Part shown: positions 45,463 through 53,433 of the stretch, in pieces
How the letters are laid out: each line of letters begins with the position of its first letter
How positions within the stretch are numbered: position 1 is the stretch's first letter
NCBI RefSeq assembly: GCF_018919385.1
Contig: NZ_JAHLMF010000016.1
Span: 1 to 64,000, forward strand
Direction of reading: 5' to 3'
Origin: Geomonas diazotrophica
GTDB taxonomy: Bacteria > Desulfobacterota > Desulfuromonadia > Geobacterales > Geobacteraceae
Length of the DNA: 64,000 nt
Notes under the pieces: model-generated
Told to the model about the DNA's origin: nothing
Database searches by the model: none
Seen by the model: the letters and a program-made list of their open reading frames with translations, nothing else
Made by a program: the position numbers and the translations under genes

Positions 45463-46127
45463 GACTTACCCTCCGGCAGCTGCGCCAGGGCGAGCAGCAC
45501 CTGCGAGGCGGTGTCGCACCCAAGGTCCGCACCCACTTCCTGATACAGGGCGGGGTCGAGGCGGAAAGGGGCGCCTCCCACCACGATCCGGCACTCCACC
45601 CCGAGCCGGTCCAGGGCGTCGCGCACCTCGCGCACCTTCAGGGCGGACGGGAGCATCAGGGCCGAGATCAGCAGCACCCCCACCTCGTCACGCTGCACGC
45701 GGCGGACCAGTTCCTGAGCGCCCACCGTGCCGTAATCGAGGTAGGAGATCCCCGCCCCCTTGAGCACGAACCCCACCAGGCGCTTGCCCAGCAGATGGTA
45801 ATCCTCGAGCACCGCCAGCGCCACGCGCCTGTGCTCCCCGGCGAACGGTGAGCGCCCCCCGAGCACCTGCTCCATGAATTCCTCGCAGAGGCGCCCGCTC
45901 ATGTAGACATGGGAGAGGGAGAGGTCGCCGCGATCCCACTTCTCGCCGATGACGGAGAGTGCCGGTGCGATCACCTGTTCACAGAAACAGAGGGGGGAGA
46001 GGCCGGAATCGGCATAGATCTGCTGCATGGCAAGACGGTCCATGCCGATCAGGGCGGACTCAAGCAGGAGCGCGGGGGGACTGTCGAGGTCGTCGGCAGC
46101 GTTTCCGGAGTAGCACGAGGTGACCAT
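45459..46127 (-). CDS. Corrinoid (B12-binding) protein, MtaC/MtbC-like
   Basis: 222 residues: an N-terminal helical cap domain (LALQQIY-type helices, KWDRGDLSLSHVYMSGRLCEEF; about 20-95) and a Rossmann-like cobalamin domain with the classical base-off signature LEDYHLLGKRLVG (DxHxxG, about 108-120), LLISALML (SxL, about 154) and IVVGGAPF (GG, about 182). The His would ligate cobalt. It is first in a three-gene operon. No cognate substrate methyltransferase (MtaB, MttB type) is next to it, unlike normal catabolic sets. Confidence 0.88.
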   Translation of the reverse strand: MVTSCYSGNAADDLDSPPALLLESALIGMDRLAMQQIYADSGLSPLCFCEQVIAPALSVIGEKWDRGDLSLSHVYMSGRLCEEFMEQVLGGRSPFAGEHRRVALAVLEDYHLLGKRLVGFVLKGAGISYLDYGTVGAQELVRRVQRDEVGVLLISALMLPSALKVREVRDALDRLGVECRIVVGGAPFRLDPALYQEVGADLGCDTASQVLLALAQLPEGKS

Positions 46128-46676
46128 GTATTTCTCCAGACAGCAAGTTGCCCTACATCAACGACAAGCAGATCCAGTAAATACGGCTTTATATGGGAGG
46201 AAAGGAAGGAAGTGCTTCAATTAGGAATAAAACTTACACCTCCTTCGGGAATTAGTCCACTGCAATGTTCCTGCTTGTGTCAGAGATAACCCTTTTTTGA
46301 CAGCTTTATCGTCTCCCTGTGACTGAAGTCACAATCCCTATGACAGTTCCGGCTCGAAAGGGGCCCCTGCCGGCTTCGTGCATCCCCGCCTCCCGTCGGC
46401 GGCCGCCGCGTCCGGCAGCCCTGCCCCTTGGTCCGGTTGCTGGTGTGTGTGCCGCGCCGAGGCACGGATAGGGTTTGGCATGGGGGGCGGGGAAGGGAGG
46501 TTGCGCAGCGGCCGCGAGCAAAACTCCCACGTTAGCTCCCTCGACAACAATCCTTCCCATTAAAGTTGCTGCGGTTCCTGCCGATGAAGAAAACTGACTT
46601 GTGCATCTCCGCGCGCAGTGCCATGCCGGGGGAGCACCACCGAACCGGCGCCTTTCGAGGCGCGAAGGGAGCTGTG
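46128..46676. other. Divergent regulatory interval between the corrinoid operon and the chemotaxis receptor
   Basis: About 550 bp without a gene. 46128-46350 is AT-richer and carries the CRP-type palindrome; 46370-46560 is GC-rich with no open frame that resembles a protein. I looked for a cobalamin riboswitch upstream of the corrinoid gene and saw no B12-box. Confidence 0.6.
46318..46333. promoter_or_regulatory. CRP/FNR-type operator
   Basis: TGTGACTGAAGTCACA is an exact match to the E. coli CRP consensus half sites TGTGA-N6-TCACA and almost a perfect palindrome. Geobacter encodes many CRP/FNR-family regulators. The site is 190 bp from the corrinoid start and 344 bp from the receptor start, with TATGAC (46340-46345) as a possible -10 on the + strand. 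Confidence 0.55.
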
Positions 46677-47795
46677 ATGAAACTTTTCGGCGCCTCCAAT
46701 CAGGGCAAGATCGACGAGCAGGCCGTGGAAATCGCCAAACTGGCGCAGATGCTCGACAACGTGGACAACATCGTCATGCTCTGCGACACCAGCAACGAGA
46801 ACAGGATCATCTACATGAACCGTCAGGCCCGCAGCCTGATGCAGCAGTACCGGAGCCAGTTGAACGCCGGGCTGCGCGGTGCCGACGTCGCCAACGCCGA
46901 CGGGAACAGCATCCATCAGTTCCACAAGGACCCGGCGCGGATCCGCGCCATCTTCGGGGAGCCGCGGGGGAGGATGCCGCATTCCGCCGAGATCCCGATC
47001 GGTGAAGTGACCCTGCGCACCTCGACCTATCCGATCTGGGACAGCAGGGACCCTTCCAAGGTGCTCTGCTACATGGCCTGCTGGAACGACATCACCGCCG
47101 AGAAGGCGGTGGAGCAGCACCAGCGGGAGGCAGTCGAGCGCAAGGAGTACCTGGAGACGCGGGTGACCCAGATCGCCACCGCCATGGAAGAGATGAGCAT
47201 GACGGTGAACGAGGTGGCGCGCAACACGGTGAACGCGGCCGACTCCGCCGCCGAGGTGGCCGGCAACGCCCGCGAGGGGCAGAGCGTGGTGAGCCAGGCC
47301 GTGAGCGAGATGCGCAAGGTGGCCGACATCGTGCGGGATTCGGCGGGGATCGTCGGCAAACTGGGGGAGAAGTCGGCCAAGATCGGCGAGTTCGTCGCCG
47401 TCATCAACGACATCGCCGACCAGACCAACCTGCTGGCGCTGAACGCGGCCATCGAGGCCGCCCGGGCGGGCGAACAGGGGCGCGGCTTCGCCGTGGTGGC
47501 CGACGAGGTGCGCCGGCTCGCCGACCGCACCGTGGCCTCCACCAAGGAGATCCGGCTCATGGTCGAGGAGATCCAGAAGGAGACCTCCCTGGCTGTGGAG
47601 TCAATAGAGCGGGGCAAGAGCGAGGCCGAGGTGAGCGAGGCGCTCTCTCACCAGGTCGACAGCTCGCTCGCCAACATCGTCAACTCCATCGAGCAGATCG
47701 AGCACGTCATCGCGCAGATCGCCACGGCCTCCGAGGAGCAGGCCGCCACCTCGACCACCATAGCCAGCAGCCTCGAGGAGATCGTGCACGGCTAA
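46677..47795 (+). CDS. Soluble PAS-containing methyl-accepting chemotaxis protein
   Basis: 372 residues from ATG 46677 (AAGGGAG upstream). A PAS-like domain at about 25-140 ([37 protein letters not shown]) is followed by a receptor signalling domain with the conserved hairpin [42 protein letters not shown] region (about 240-285). No membrane helix or HAMP, so it senses a cytoplasmic signal. The start in the longer frame (46566) lacks support. Confidence 0.9.
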   Translation: MKLFGASNQGKIDEQAVEIAKLAQMLDNVDNIVMLCDTSNENRIIYMNRQARSLMQQYRSQLNAGLRGADVANADGNSIHQFHKDPARIRAIFGEPRGRMPHSAEIPIGEVTLRTSTYPIWDSRDPSKVLCYMACWNDITAEKAVEQHQREAVERKEYLETRVTQIATAMEEMSMTVNEVARNTVNAADSAAEVAGNAREGQSVVSQAVSEMRKVADIVRDSAGIVGKLGEKSAKIGEFVAVINDIADQTNLLALNAAIEAARAGEQGRGFAVVADEVRRLADRTVASTKEIRLMVEEIQKETSLAVESIERGKSEAEVSEALSHQVDSSLANIVNSIEQIEHVIAQIATASEEQAATSTTIASSLEEIVHG

Positions 47796-47839
47796 AGATC
47801 CCCCCCCCGACTCTCACCTCCTTGAGATGGGGGAAGGGA

Positions 47840-47880
47840 GAGCCCCGCCGGACCCGGTATCCGGCGGGGCTTCTTTATTT
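47840..47880 (+). terminator. Terminator of the chemotaxis receptor gene
   Basis: GCCCCGCCGGA (47842-47852) and TCCGGCGGGGC (47860-47870) followed by TTCTTTATTT, between convergent genes. Confidence 0.85.
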
Positions 47881-47915
47881 CGGGCAGCCCGGCGGACAGG
47901 GGGACCTGGCCCCGC

Positions 47916-48728
47916 TTACGGGGCCGGGGGGTCGGCCAAAAGGGGCACCAGCCTGTCAAACTCGCCCGGTTTCATGATCACCGGCCGCATCTGGGTCTGC
48001 TCCCGGCTTTTCCTCGGGTTATCCAGCCACTTTTCCAGCGCCGTCGCGCTCCAGGCGGTGCGGCCTGCCGCGGTCTTGGGGTAGAACTCCGACAAAAGCC
48101 CCGAGAGGTTGGGGCCGATGCTGCCGCGCCCCACTCCTCCCCGGGCGCGGGTGAGCGCCCGGTGGCAGGCGCCGCAGCGCTTCTCGAAGACGTTTTCCCG
48201 GCTTGCATCCCCGTCCTGGAAATGCACCACCTGGGGCGGCTCCCCCTCCGCTTTTCCCGCCTTGCGCCCGGCTTCCCGCGCACCCGCCAGCACCGCATTC
48301 ACCAGCTCCGTTTTCTGCCGGTCGTCGAAGTGAAACTGAGGCATCAACAGCGCCGGGTTTCCGATCGCCTCGAAGATACCCTGCGCCGTGGTCCCAGCCG
48401 GGAGCAGGTCGAGGTCGGCAGCAAGACGGTTCCCCTTCCCTGCCGAGGTGTGGCAGCGCCGGCAGGCGAAGCCTTCCAGGAGCCTGCGCCCCCGTTCCGT
48501 GGGCCCCGAGCCGGGGAGGGCAAACCAGGCGAAGCGTCCCTGCACCAGGTCGTGGTGGGCGATGCGCACCCGGTCCGAGCGGGGGTCGCCGCGGTGGCAG
48601 GCCACGCAGCTTCCCAGGGCGCGGTAGTGCGCGGGGTGGCACTTGAGGCAGGAGGGCATTCCCCCCCGTGCAGCCACCGGTGCCGACAGGAGGGCCAGCA
48701 GGATCAGAAGGGGGAGACGAACTGCCAA
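47916..48728 (-). CDS. Tetraheme c-type cytochrome, last gene of the ext locus
   Basis: 270 residues with a signal peptide (about 1-20, LLSAPVAARG) and four CXXCH sites: CLKCH and CVACH near the N-terminus, CRRCH in the middle (with PQFHFDD as in monohaem cytochrome c, Met ligand possible) and CGACH near 185 in a second cytochrome c-like module. It overlaps the preceding membrane subunit by 25 bases. Probably the periplasmic electron acceptor from the Rieske/cytochrome b module. I recall that homologous loci name such cytochromes with later ext letters but cannot assign one. Confidence 0.85.
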   Translation of the reverse strand: MAVRLPLLILLALLSAPVAARGGMPSCLKCHPAHYRALGSCVACHRGDPRSDRVRIAHHDLVQGRFAWFALPGSGPTERGRRLLEGFACRRCHTSAGKGNRLAADLDLLPAGTTAQGIFEAIGNPALLMPQFHFDDRQKTELVNAVLAGAREAGRKAGKAEGEPPQVVHFQDGDASRENVFEKRCGACHRALTRARGGVGRGSIGPNLSGLLSEFYPKTAAGRTAWSATALEKWLDNPRKSREQTQMRPVIMKPGEFDRLVPLLADPPAP

Positions 48729-49120
48729 TTGGCACCTCTGCAGAACATCGCCAGGAGAGTCAGCGAAAGCACGAGCACGCAGGAGAGGAGCGCCGCGCGG
48801 GTGATGCCCCGGCTCTCGCGGGGGAACCAGCAGGCGTGCTGCGGCGGCGCCGACCTGGAGAGCCAGGGCAGAGCGAGGAAACAGGCCGCCAGCGCCAGCA
48901 CCAGGTAGATGAGGTATTTCGAGTAGCTGACCAGCTCCTGGATCCAGAGGAGGAACCAGGCGGACTTGACCGGGTTGGGCACCCGGGCGAGGTTGGCCTG
49001 GTCCTGCAGGGGGGCCGGGACCAGCGCCGCCAGGAGCATGACTGCCACGACCGTGACGGCCAGCGCGATCTTGATGAGCCGGAAGAAGTGCGGCGAACTC
49101 TTTAGGTACCCTCTTTTCAT
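48704..49120 (-). CDS. Cytochrome b C-terminal (subunit IV-like) membrane subunit
   Basis: 138 residues with three helices. The pattern VPNPVKSAWFLLWIQELVSYSKYL (about 47-70) is that of PetD/cytochrome b C-terminal domains, where it closes the quinol-oxidising site. It overlaps the cytochrome b gene by 4 bases. The PEWY motif of bc complexes is not visible, so Qo-site chemistry may differ. Confidence 0.8.
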   Translation of the reverse strand: MKRGYLKSSPHFFRLIKIALAVTVVAVMLLAALVPAPLQDQANLARVPNPVKSAWFLLWIQELVSYSKYLIYLVLALAACFLALPWLSRSAPPQHACWFPRESRGITRAALLSCVLVLSLTLLAMFCRGANWQFVSPF

Positions 49121-49737
49121 AGGTAGGGGAGCACCCCCTTGTTCTTCCTGATCCGGTAGAAGTGAAGCCCGCTCAGAAAGAGGAGCGCTCCCGGGACCAT
49201 GAGGATGTGCAGCACGTAGAACCTGAGCAGCGAGGCCGGCTCACCCACCCCGTCCGGCACCAGCACCGCGCGCAGCGCCCCACCAAGCGGCATGATGTGC
49301 AAAAGCTCCATCCCGGTCTGGGTGGCCCAGAGGGCGAGCTGGTCCATCGGCAGGAGGTAGCCGGTGTACCCCTCGAAAACCGCCAGCAGCAGGAGGGCGC
49401 AGCCGACCAGCCAGTTGAGCTGCCTGGGCTTTTGGTAGGCGCCGGTCAGGATCACCCGCAGGGTGTGCAGCACGATAAGCACCAGGAACAGGTGGCTGGC
49501 GAGCCGGTGCAGGCTTCTCAGGTAGCGCCCTCCCCAGACCGACGACTCCAAGAGGAGGATGGAGGGGTAGGCGGCGGCCGGGGTTGGCTGGTAGTGGAAA
49601 AGGAGCAACGCCCCCGAGGCGGCCAGCAGCATCAGGCTGGTGAAGGCGAGCCCCCCCAGGCAGAGGGTATAGGAAAGGGTCAGGTCCCTTTGCAGCACCG
49701 CGCGCGGGAAGAGATGTCTCAGGAAATCCTTGATCAC
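49117..49737 (-). CDS. extP: Cytochrome b N-terminal (PetB-like) subunit of the ext locus
   Basis: 206 residues from GTG 49737 (GGAG six bases upstream; the frame is open to 49800). Four helices carry two pairs of haem-ligand His: in SLHRLASHLFLVLIVLHTLR and in RFYVLHILMVPGALLFLSGLHF, spaced as in cytochrome b. It should oxidise or reduce menaquinol. Split cytochrome b with a Rieske protein and c-type cytochromes resembles the quinol-oxidising Cbc-type complexes of Geobacter. The symbol follows my memory of annotation in homologous loci and is tentative. Confidence 0.8.
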   Translation of the reverse strand: MIKDFLRHLFPRAVLQRDLTLSYTLCLGGLAFTSLMLLAASGALLLFHYQPTPAAAYPSILLLESSVWGGRYLRSLHRLASHLFLVLIVLHTLRVILTGAYQKPRQLNWLVGCALLLLAVFEGYTGYLLPMDQLALWATQTGMELLHIMPLGGALRAVLVPDGVGEPASLLRFYVLHILMVPGALLFLSGLHFYRIRKNKGVLPYL

Positions 49738-49839
49738 GTGTAGCTCCAGCTGGAACGGTGCAGCGTTTTCTCCGTCAAGATCCCGCCAAGCCTCCCCCAT
49801 CCGGGAGGCGTACTCCGGTCAAAGGCGAGGGAGAGCGCA

Positions 49840-50232
49840 TTACGCCGTAACCTGGTAGGTGTCCCCCACGGCGTTCACCTGGTAGCGCTCCAGGGCGCGG
49901 TCGGCGGGCCCCTTCACCACCCTCCCCTCACGGTCGAACTCGGATCCGTGGCAGGGGCAGACCAGCCCCGCCGGGGTGACGTTGACCGTGCAGCCAAGAT
50001 GGGTGCAGACCAGGTTCAGGGCGTAGACCCGCCCTCCCCGGTTCAGCAGCGCGATGCGCGCCTCGCGGTACACCAGGGCCCCGTCGTGCGGGAGGTCCCG
50101 TTTCGCCACCGTGAGGAGCGTCTTTTTGCGCCTTTGCTGCGGCGCCAGGAACTTCCCGAGGAACCATCCTCCCGCGGCCAGCGCGATCAGGGTGCCGAGG
50201 AAGTTTCGACGTGATTGACCAAGTTCTGCCAT
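49840..50232 (-). CDS. extO: Rieske iron-sulfur protein of the ext locus
   Basis: 130 residues: Tat-like start SRRNFLG (7-13) with a hydrophobic anchor, then a Rieske [2Fe-2S] domain with both boxes, CTHLGC (about 76-81) and CPCHGSEFD (about 92-100). The N-terminus overlaps the end of the decaheme gene by 46 bases in another frame. It would pass electrons from quinol at cytochrome b to the c-type cytochromes. The symbol is tentative, as for the cytochrome b. Confidence 0.88.
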   Translation of the reverse strand: MAELGQSRRNFLGTLIALAAGGWFLGKFLAPQQRRKKTLLTVAKRDLPHDGALVYREARIALLNRGGRVYALNLVCTHLGCTVNVTPAGLVCPCHGSEFDREGRVVKGPADRALERYQVNAVGDTYQVTA

Positions 50233-51443
50233 TTTTCCAGGTACGCCCTCCGGTAATCACCCGTCCTGCCGCCCATGTCCCGGTAACGCCGCGCCGGGTA
50301 GAACGCGCCGTTTGTCACCTGCTGCCCCGAAGCATCCCAAAAGGAGGGAAGCGTCATCCCCTCGGCCTGCAGCTGGTAGATGCGGTCCTCCTTGCGCTCG
50401 AGCAGGAAGCGGCGCGGGTTGTCGTGGCACCCCTCGCACATCACGGTACCCCGGCGCACCGTGTGGGGGAAGAAGGCCTTCCACCGGGCCGCCAGGAGCC
50501 GGTTCTCGTCCCACACCGCCCGGTCGTTCCTGACGTCGGTGAAGTAGGCGATGAACTCGGGTCTGACGGGGCTCACCCTCCCCCGCCCGTTCAACCCAAG
50601 CGGAGGGGCATCCTGCCGCCTCAGGTAGGCACTCTTCAGGTACTCCTCGGCGCCTTGGTCCCGCCGCAGCGCGTAGAGCTCCTGCGAAGGGCTGTTGGTG
50701 AAGCGCAGAAAAAAGGTGCCGTACTCCTGGGCCGCCCACGCCGAGTGGCAGGCATAGCACTCCATTTTTTCCAGGTGGGCCGCTATGCGGTGCTCCGGCA
50801 CCCTCCGGTCCGGCTCGTGACAGTCGGTACAGACCTTGGCCGCCTTCCCACCGGCGGCGAGGCTTTTCATGGAGTGGCAGTCGCCGCAGGCGAGCCCCGC
50901 CTCCGCGTGGAGGTCCGGGGTCATCTTGAGGTAGGCCTCGCCGTAGGCGACCTCGCCGCGCTGGTAGCGCATGCTGTCCTCGCGCGGGGCCATGCCGTAG
51001 TAATCGGTCCCGACGAAGTACCCCTTGTGGCAGGCAAAGCAGTCGCGGTCGCGCGGCCTGGCGATGTCGTGCCCCTTTCCGGCGTGGCAGTCGGTGCACC
51101 CTTTGAGGTGGCAGGCGCTGCAGTTCTTGCCGAAGAACCCTGGGTCGACCCGGCCGTAGCTCGCCGCGACGAAATCGAGTTCGCCGCGACGGCTCCCCAT
51201 GGGCTGGTCAAAGAGCGCGGCGTACCCCTTGTGGCAGCCGACGCAACCGGCGGCCCGGCTCTCCCGGGAGGCGGGATTGGCCAGGGTCCTGGTCTCGTCC
51301 AGGTGGCAGGAGAGGCAGGGAAGGCCCCGGTGCACCCCCTTGACCACCTTCTTGTGGCAGACCGTGCAGTTCTCCTTGCCGAAAGTGACGGTCGCGCTAA
51401 GGAGCAGGGATAAGGCGACGATGCAGCGCATCATTGAGCGCAC
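50187..51443 (-). CDS. Decaheme c-type cytochrome of the ext locus
   Basis: 418 residues with a signal peptide (cleavage near 22, VTFGKENC) and ten CXXCH motifs: CTVCH, CLSCH, CVGCH, CSACH, CTDCH, CFACH, CGDCH, CTDCH, CYACH and CEGCH. No lipobox; probably periplasmic. The sparse region about 250-330 lacks haem and may dock a partner. Its start overlaps the end of the lipoprotein gene by 47 bases, and it overlaps the Rieske gene. Confidence 0.92.
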   Translation of the reverse strand: MRSMMRCIVALSLLLSATVTFGKENCTVCHKKVVKGVHRGLPCLSCHLDETRTLANPASRESRAAGCVGCHKGYAALFDQPMGSRRGELDFVAASYGRVDPGFFGKNCSACHLKGCTDCHAGKGHDIARPRDRDCFACHKGYFVGTDYYGMAPREDSMRYQRGEVAYGEAYLKMTPDLHAEAGLACGDCHSMKSLAAGGKAAKVCTDCHEPDRRVPEHRIAAHLEKMECYACHSAWAAQEYGTFFLRFTNSPSQELYALRRDQGAEEYLKSAYLRRQDAPPLGLNGRGRVSPVRPEFIAYFTDVRNDRAVWDENRLLAARWKAFFPHTVRRGTVMCEGCHDNPRRFLLERKEDRIYQLQAEGMTLPSFWDASGQQVTNGAFYPARRYRDMGGRTGDYRRAYLEKWQNLVNHVETSSAP

Positions 51444-53283
51444 GATGGTCCAGCTCCTTTCGATAGATGGGGTCGGCGGCCTTGTCGTGACAGACCAGGC
51501 AGAGGTTCACCGCCAGGGCGCGCCGCACCTCCGTTCCGTTCAGCGGGCGGGAGTGCTCCCGGGTGATGGCCGAATACGCCCGCACTCTCCCCTCCTGCAG
51601 GGTCAGAAAGCCGTCCAGCGGCTTGTCCGCCGACTGCTCGCAGATCATGGTTCCCTCGATGTTCCGGCCGGAAACCACGTGCTGCCCGAAACCGAGGAAG
51701 GCGGGGTTGCCGTGGCACTCGCCGCAGCCGATCGCCTTCTTCCCGGTGTTATGCGAATAGAAGGGGGCGAAGCGGAGCTGCTGCTTTCCCTTGAAGCGTG
51801 CCACGTACTCGTTTTTGGACACGCTCCCGTCCGGCTCCACCACGCTCACGAAGGTCTGGCAGCCAGGGGTGACCGTGGAGATCCTGCCGCGCTGGTTCAG
51901 GGCGAGCGGGAAAGGGTAGAGGGTGCGGTAATCTTCCTTTTCGCTGAAGCGCCCGGGGGTCGGCACCCCCTTCACGTAGTCCATGGCGGACCGGGTCTTG
52001 TCGTAGCTTGTGTGGCAGCCGTAGCACTGGACCACGGTGCGGCTGTGGCAGGAGTAGCACTCCATCCGGCCGTGCCCCGCCACGGTATGCTCCGGGGTCC
52101 CGGTGATGACCCGGCTTTTGAAGAGCCTCCCGCTCCGTTTCCCCAGCACCCAGACCGCGCCGTCCCGGTAAAAGACGTTGGAGTAGGGGCGCCCCTTGGC
52201 GGTGAGGATCATCTTCATCCCGGGACGCATCTGCATCCGGTACCCCTGGGACTCCCGCAGCGCCTCGTCGCTCTCGCCCGAGATCTCGCGGTAGCGCGGC
52301 GGCCTGGCGCCTCCGTGGCAGTCCTCGCAGCCGATCTCGGTCTGCAGGTACATGTTGCGGTAGGCGTAGCCGTCCCCCATGAGGTCGCGCGAGGTGTGGC
52401 AGTCGATGCAGTCCATGCCCGCCGCGAAGTGGACGTCGGGGGCGATGCGGGTGAGGTTCCTGTTGCCGCTGGCGAGCACCGGTCCCGGCAGCCCGAAGCG
52501 GGTCGGCACCAGCCCGTTGTTGCCGTCGTTCAGCCCCTGGTAGGAGTAGGTGATGCGTCCGCTGCGGTTGTGGCACCGGGAGCAGACCTCGTTGCCGGGG
52601 AGCCGCTCCATGGCGTGGGTCGCCGCGTAAGGTCGCCTCCCCCGCACGGTGGCGTCGTCGCCCCGGTAGGTGGCCCGGTCGTTGTAGGGGAAGTGGCAGG
52701 CGGCGCACCCCGAGGCGTGGCTCTCACCGTACACCTCCCCGCTCTCCCGGGCCACGTGGCACTGGGAGCAGAACTTGCGGTACAGCTCGCCGGAGAGGTG
52801 GTCGAGTTCAGCCACGGGCTTCAGCTGCAGCGCCCTGCCGGCCGGATCGTAGGCCTCCCCGGCGCGGCTGGCGTAGTCCCCCTCCTCCGGCCCCTCCCAG
52901 GTGAGCCGGATGTTCCGGATCATCCCGGTCGTGGTGTACATCAGGTTCGATTTCACCCGGTCCAGCTGGTACAGGTGGCACGAGCCGCAGCTTTTGTCCC
53001 AATGTTCGGGCGCGGACGGGTTGTTGCGCCCGTACATGCCGCGGTGCGCCGCCTCCTTCACCCGGGCCTTGCCGTCGCCGCCGTGGCAGGCAACGCAGTC
53101 GCGGTGCGTGGCCGAGACGTGCTCGATGCCGGCATGGCAGGAGAGGCACCCCGACGCGGCCGGGGAGTTGCCGCCGCAGCCGGCAAAGGCGAGGAGGGGC
53201 AGCAGGGAAAGGAGCAAAGCTTTCCGGCGGCGCCTTCCCCCTGCGCTTGGCGCTCGATTTTTCGCGCTCCCAGTCGATTTCAT
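51397..53283 (-). CDS. Twelve-heme cytochrome lipoprotein of the ext locus
   Basis: 628 residues from ATG 53283. A signal with lipobox AFAGC (Cys near 36) and twelve CXXCH sites (CLSCH, CVACH, CGSCH, CSQCH, CAACH, CSRCH, CIDCH, CEDCH, CYSCH, CYGCH, CGECH, CLVCH). ATG 53283 is chosen because a good promoter (-10 at 53318-53323) starts transcription below the alternative starts at 53319 and 53346. As a lipoprotein it is likely on the outer membrane, next to porin ExtI. It is the first gene of the second ext transcription unit. Confidence 0.92.
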   Translation of the reverse strand: MKSTGSAKNRAPSAGGRRRRKALLLSLLPLLAFAGCGGNSPAASGCLSCHAGIEHVSATHRDCVACHGGDGKARVKEAAHRGMYGRNNPSAPEHWDKSCGSCHLYQLDRVKSNLMYTTTGMIRNIRLTWEGPEEGDYASRAGEAYDPAGRALQLKPVAELDHLSGELYRKFCSQCHVARESGEVYGESHASGCAACHFPYNDRATYRGDDATVRGRRPYAATHAMERLPGNEVCSRCHNRSGRITYSYQGLNDGNNGLVPTRFGLPGPVLASGNRNLTRIAPDVHFAAGMDCIDCHTSRDLMGDGYAYRNMYLQTEIGCEDCHGGARPPRYREISGESDEALRESQGYRMQMRPGMKMILTAKGRPYSNVFYRDGAVWVLGKRSGRLFKSRVITGTPEHTVAGHGRMECYSCHSRTVVQCYGCHTSYDKTRSAMDYVKGVPTPGRFSEKEDYRTLYPFPLALNQRGRISTVTPGCQTFVSVVEPDGSVSKNEYVARFKGKQQLRFAPFYSHNTGKKAIGCGECHGNPAFLGFGQHVVSGRNIEGTMICEQSADKPLDGFLTLQEGRVRAYSAITREHSRPLNGTEVRRALAVNLCLVCHDKAADPIYRKELDHRALNDALHRRLIPAP

Positions 53284-53317
53284 GTCGCCCGCTGTTTCTT
53301 CTCCTGAAGTCCCGCGC

Positions 53318-53346
53318 ATTATAGTCAAATCGGAGCCGTTATCCAA
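53318..53346 (-). promoter_or_regulatory. Internal promoter of the second ext transcription unit
   Basis: On the reverse strand a perfect -10 TATAAT (53323-53318) lies 17 bp after TTGGAT (53346-53341). Transcription would start near 53311, giving a leader of about 28 bases to ATG 53283 that contains AGGAG. Confidence 0.6.
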
Positions 53347-53367
53347 AACCTTTCATGAACGTCCGAC

Positions 53368-53400
53368 AAAAAAAAGCCGGCATCGCTCCCGATGCCGGCA
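53368..53400 (-). terminator. Terminator after extKL, inside the ext locus
   Basis: GCCGGCATCG (53376-53385) pairs with CGATGCCGGC (53390-53399) around a 4-base loop, followed on the minus strand by eight U. It lies 34 bases after the extKL stop. Confidence 0.9.
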
Positions 53401-53433
53401 CATTGCAAACCAGGACCTGTTGATTCTGAGCCC

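Noticed and set aside
46128-46400. Cobalamin riboswitch upstream of the corrinoid operon
   Set aside because: I looked for a B12-box (GCCACTG-like) and a fitting fold and found neither.
51199-53307. 702-residue + strand frame opposite the 12-heme cytochrome
   Set aside because: Antisense shadow; the minus strand has 12 CXXCH motifs and a lipobox.
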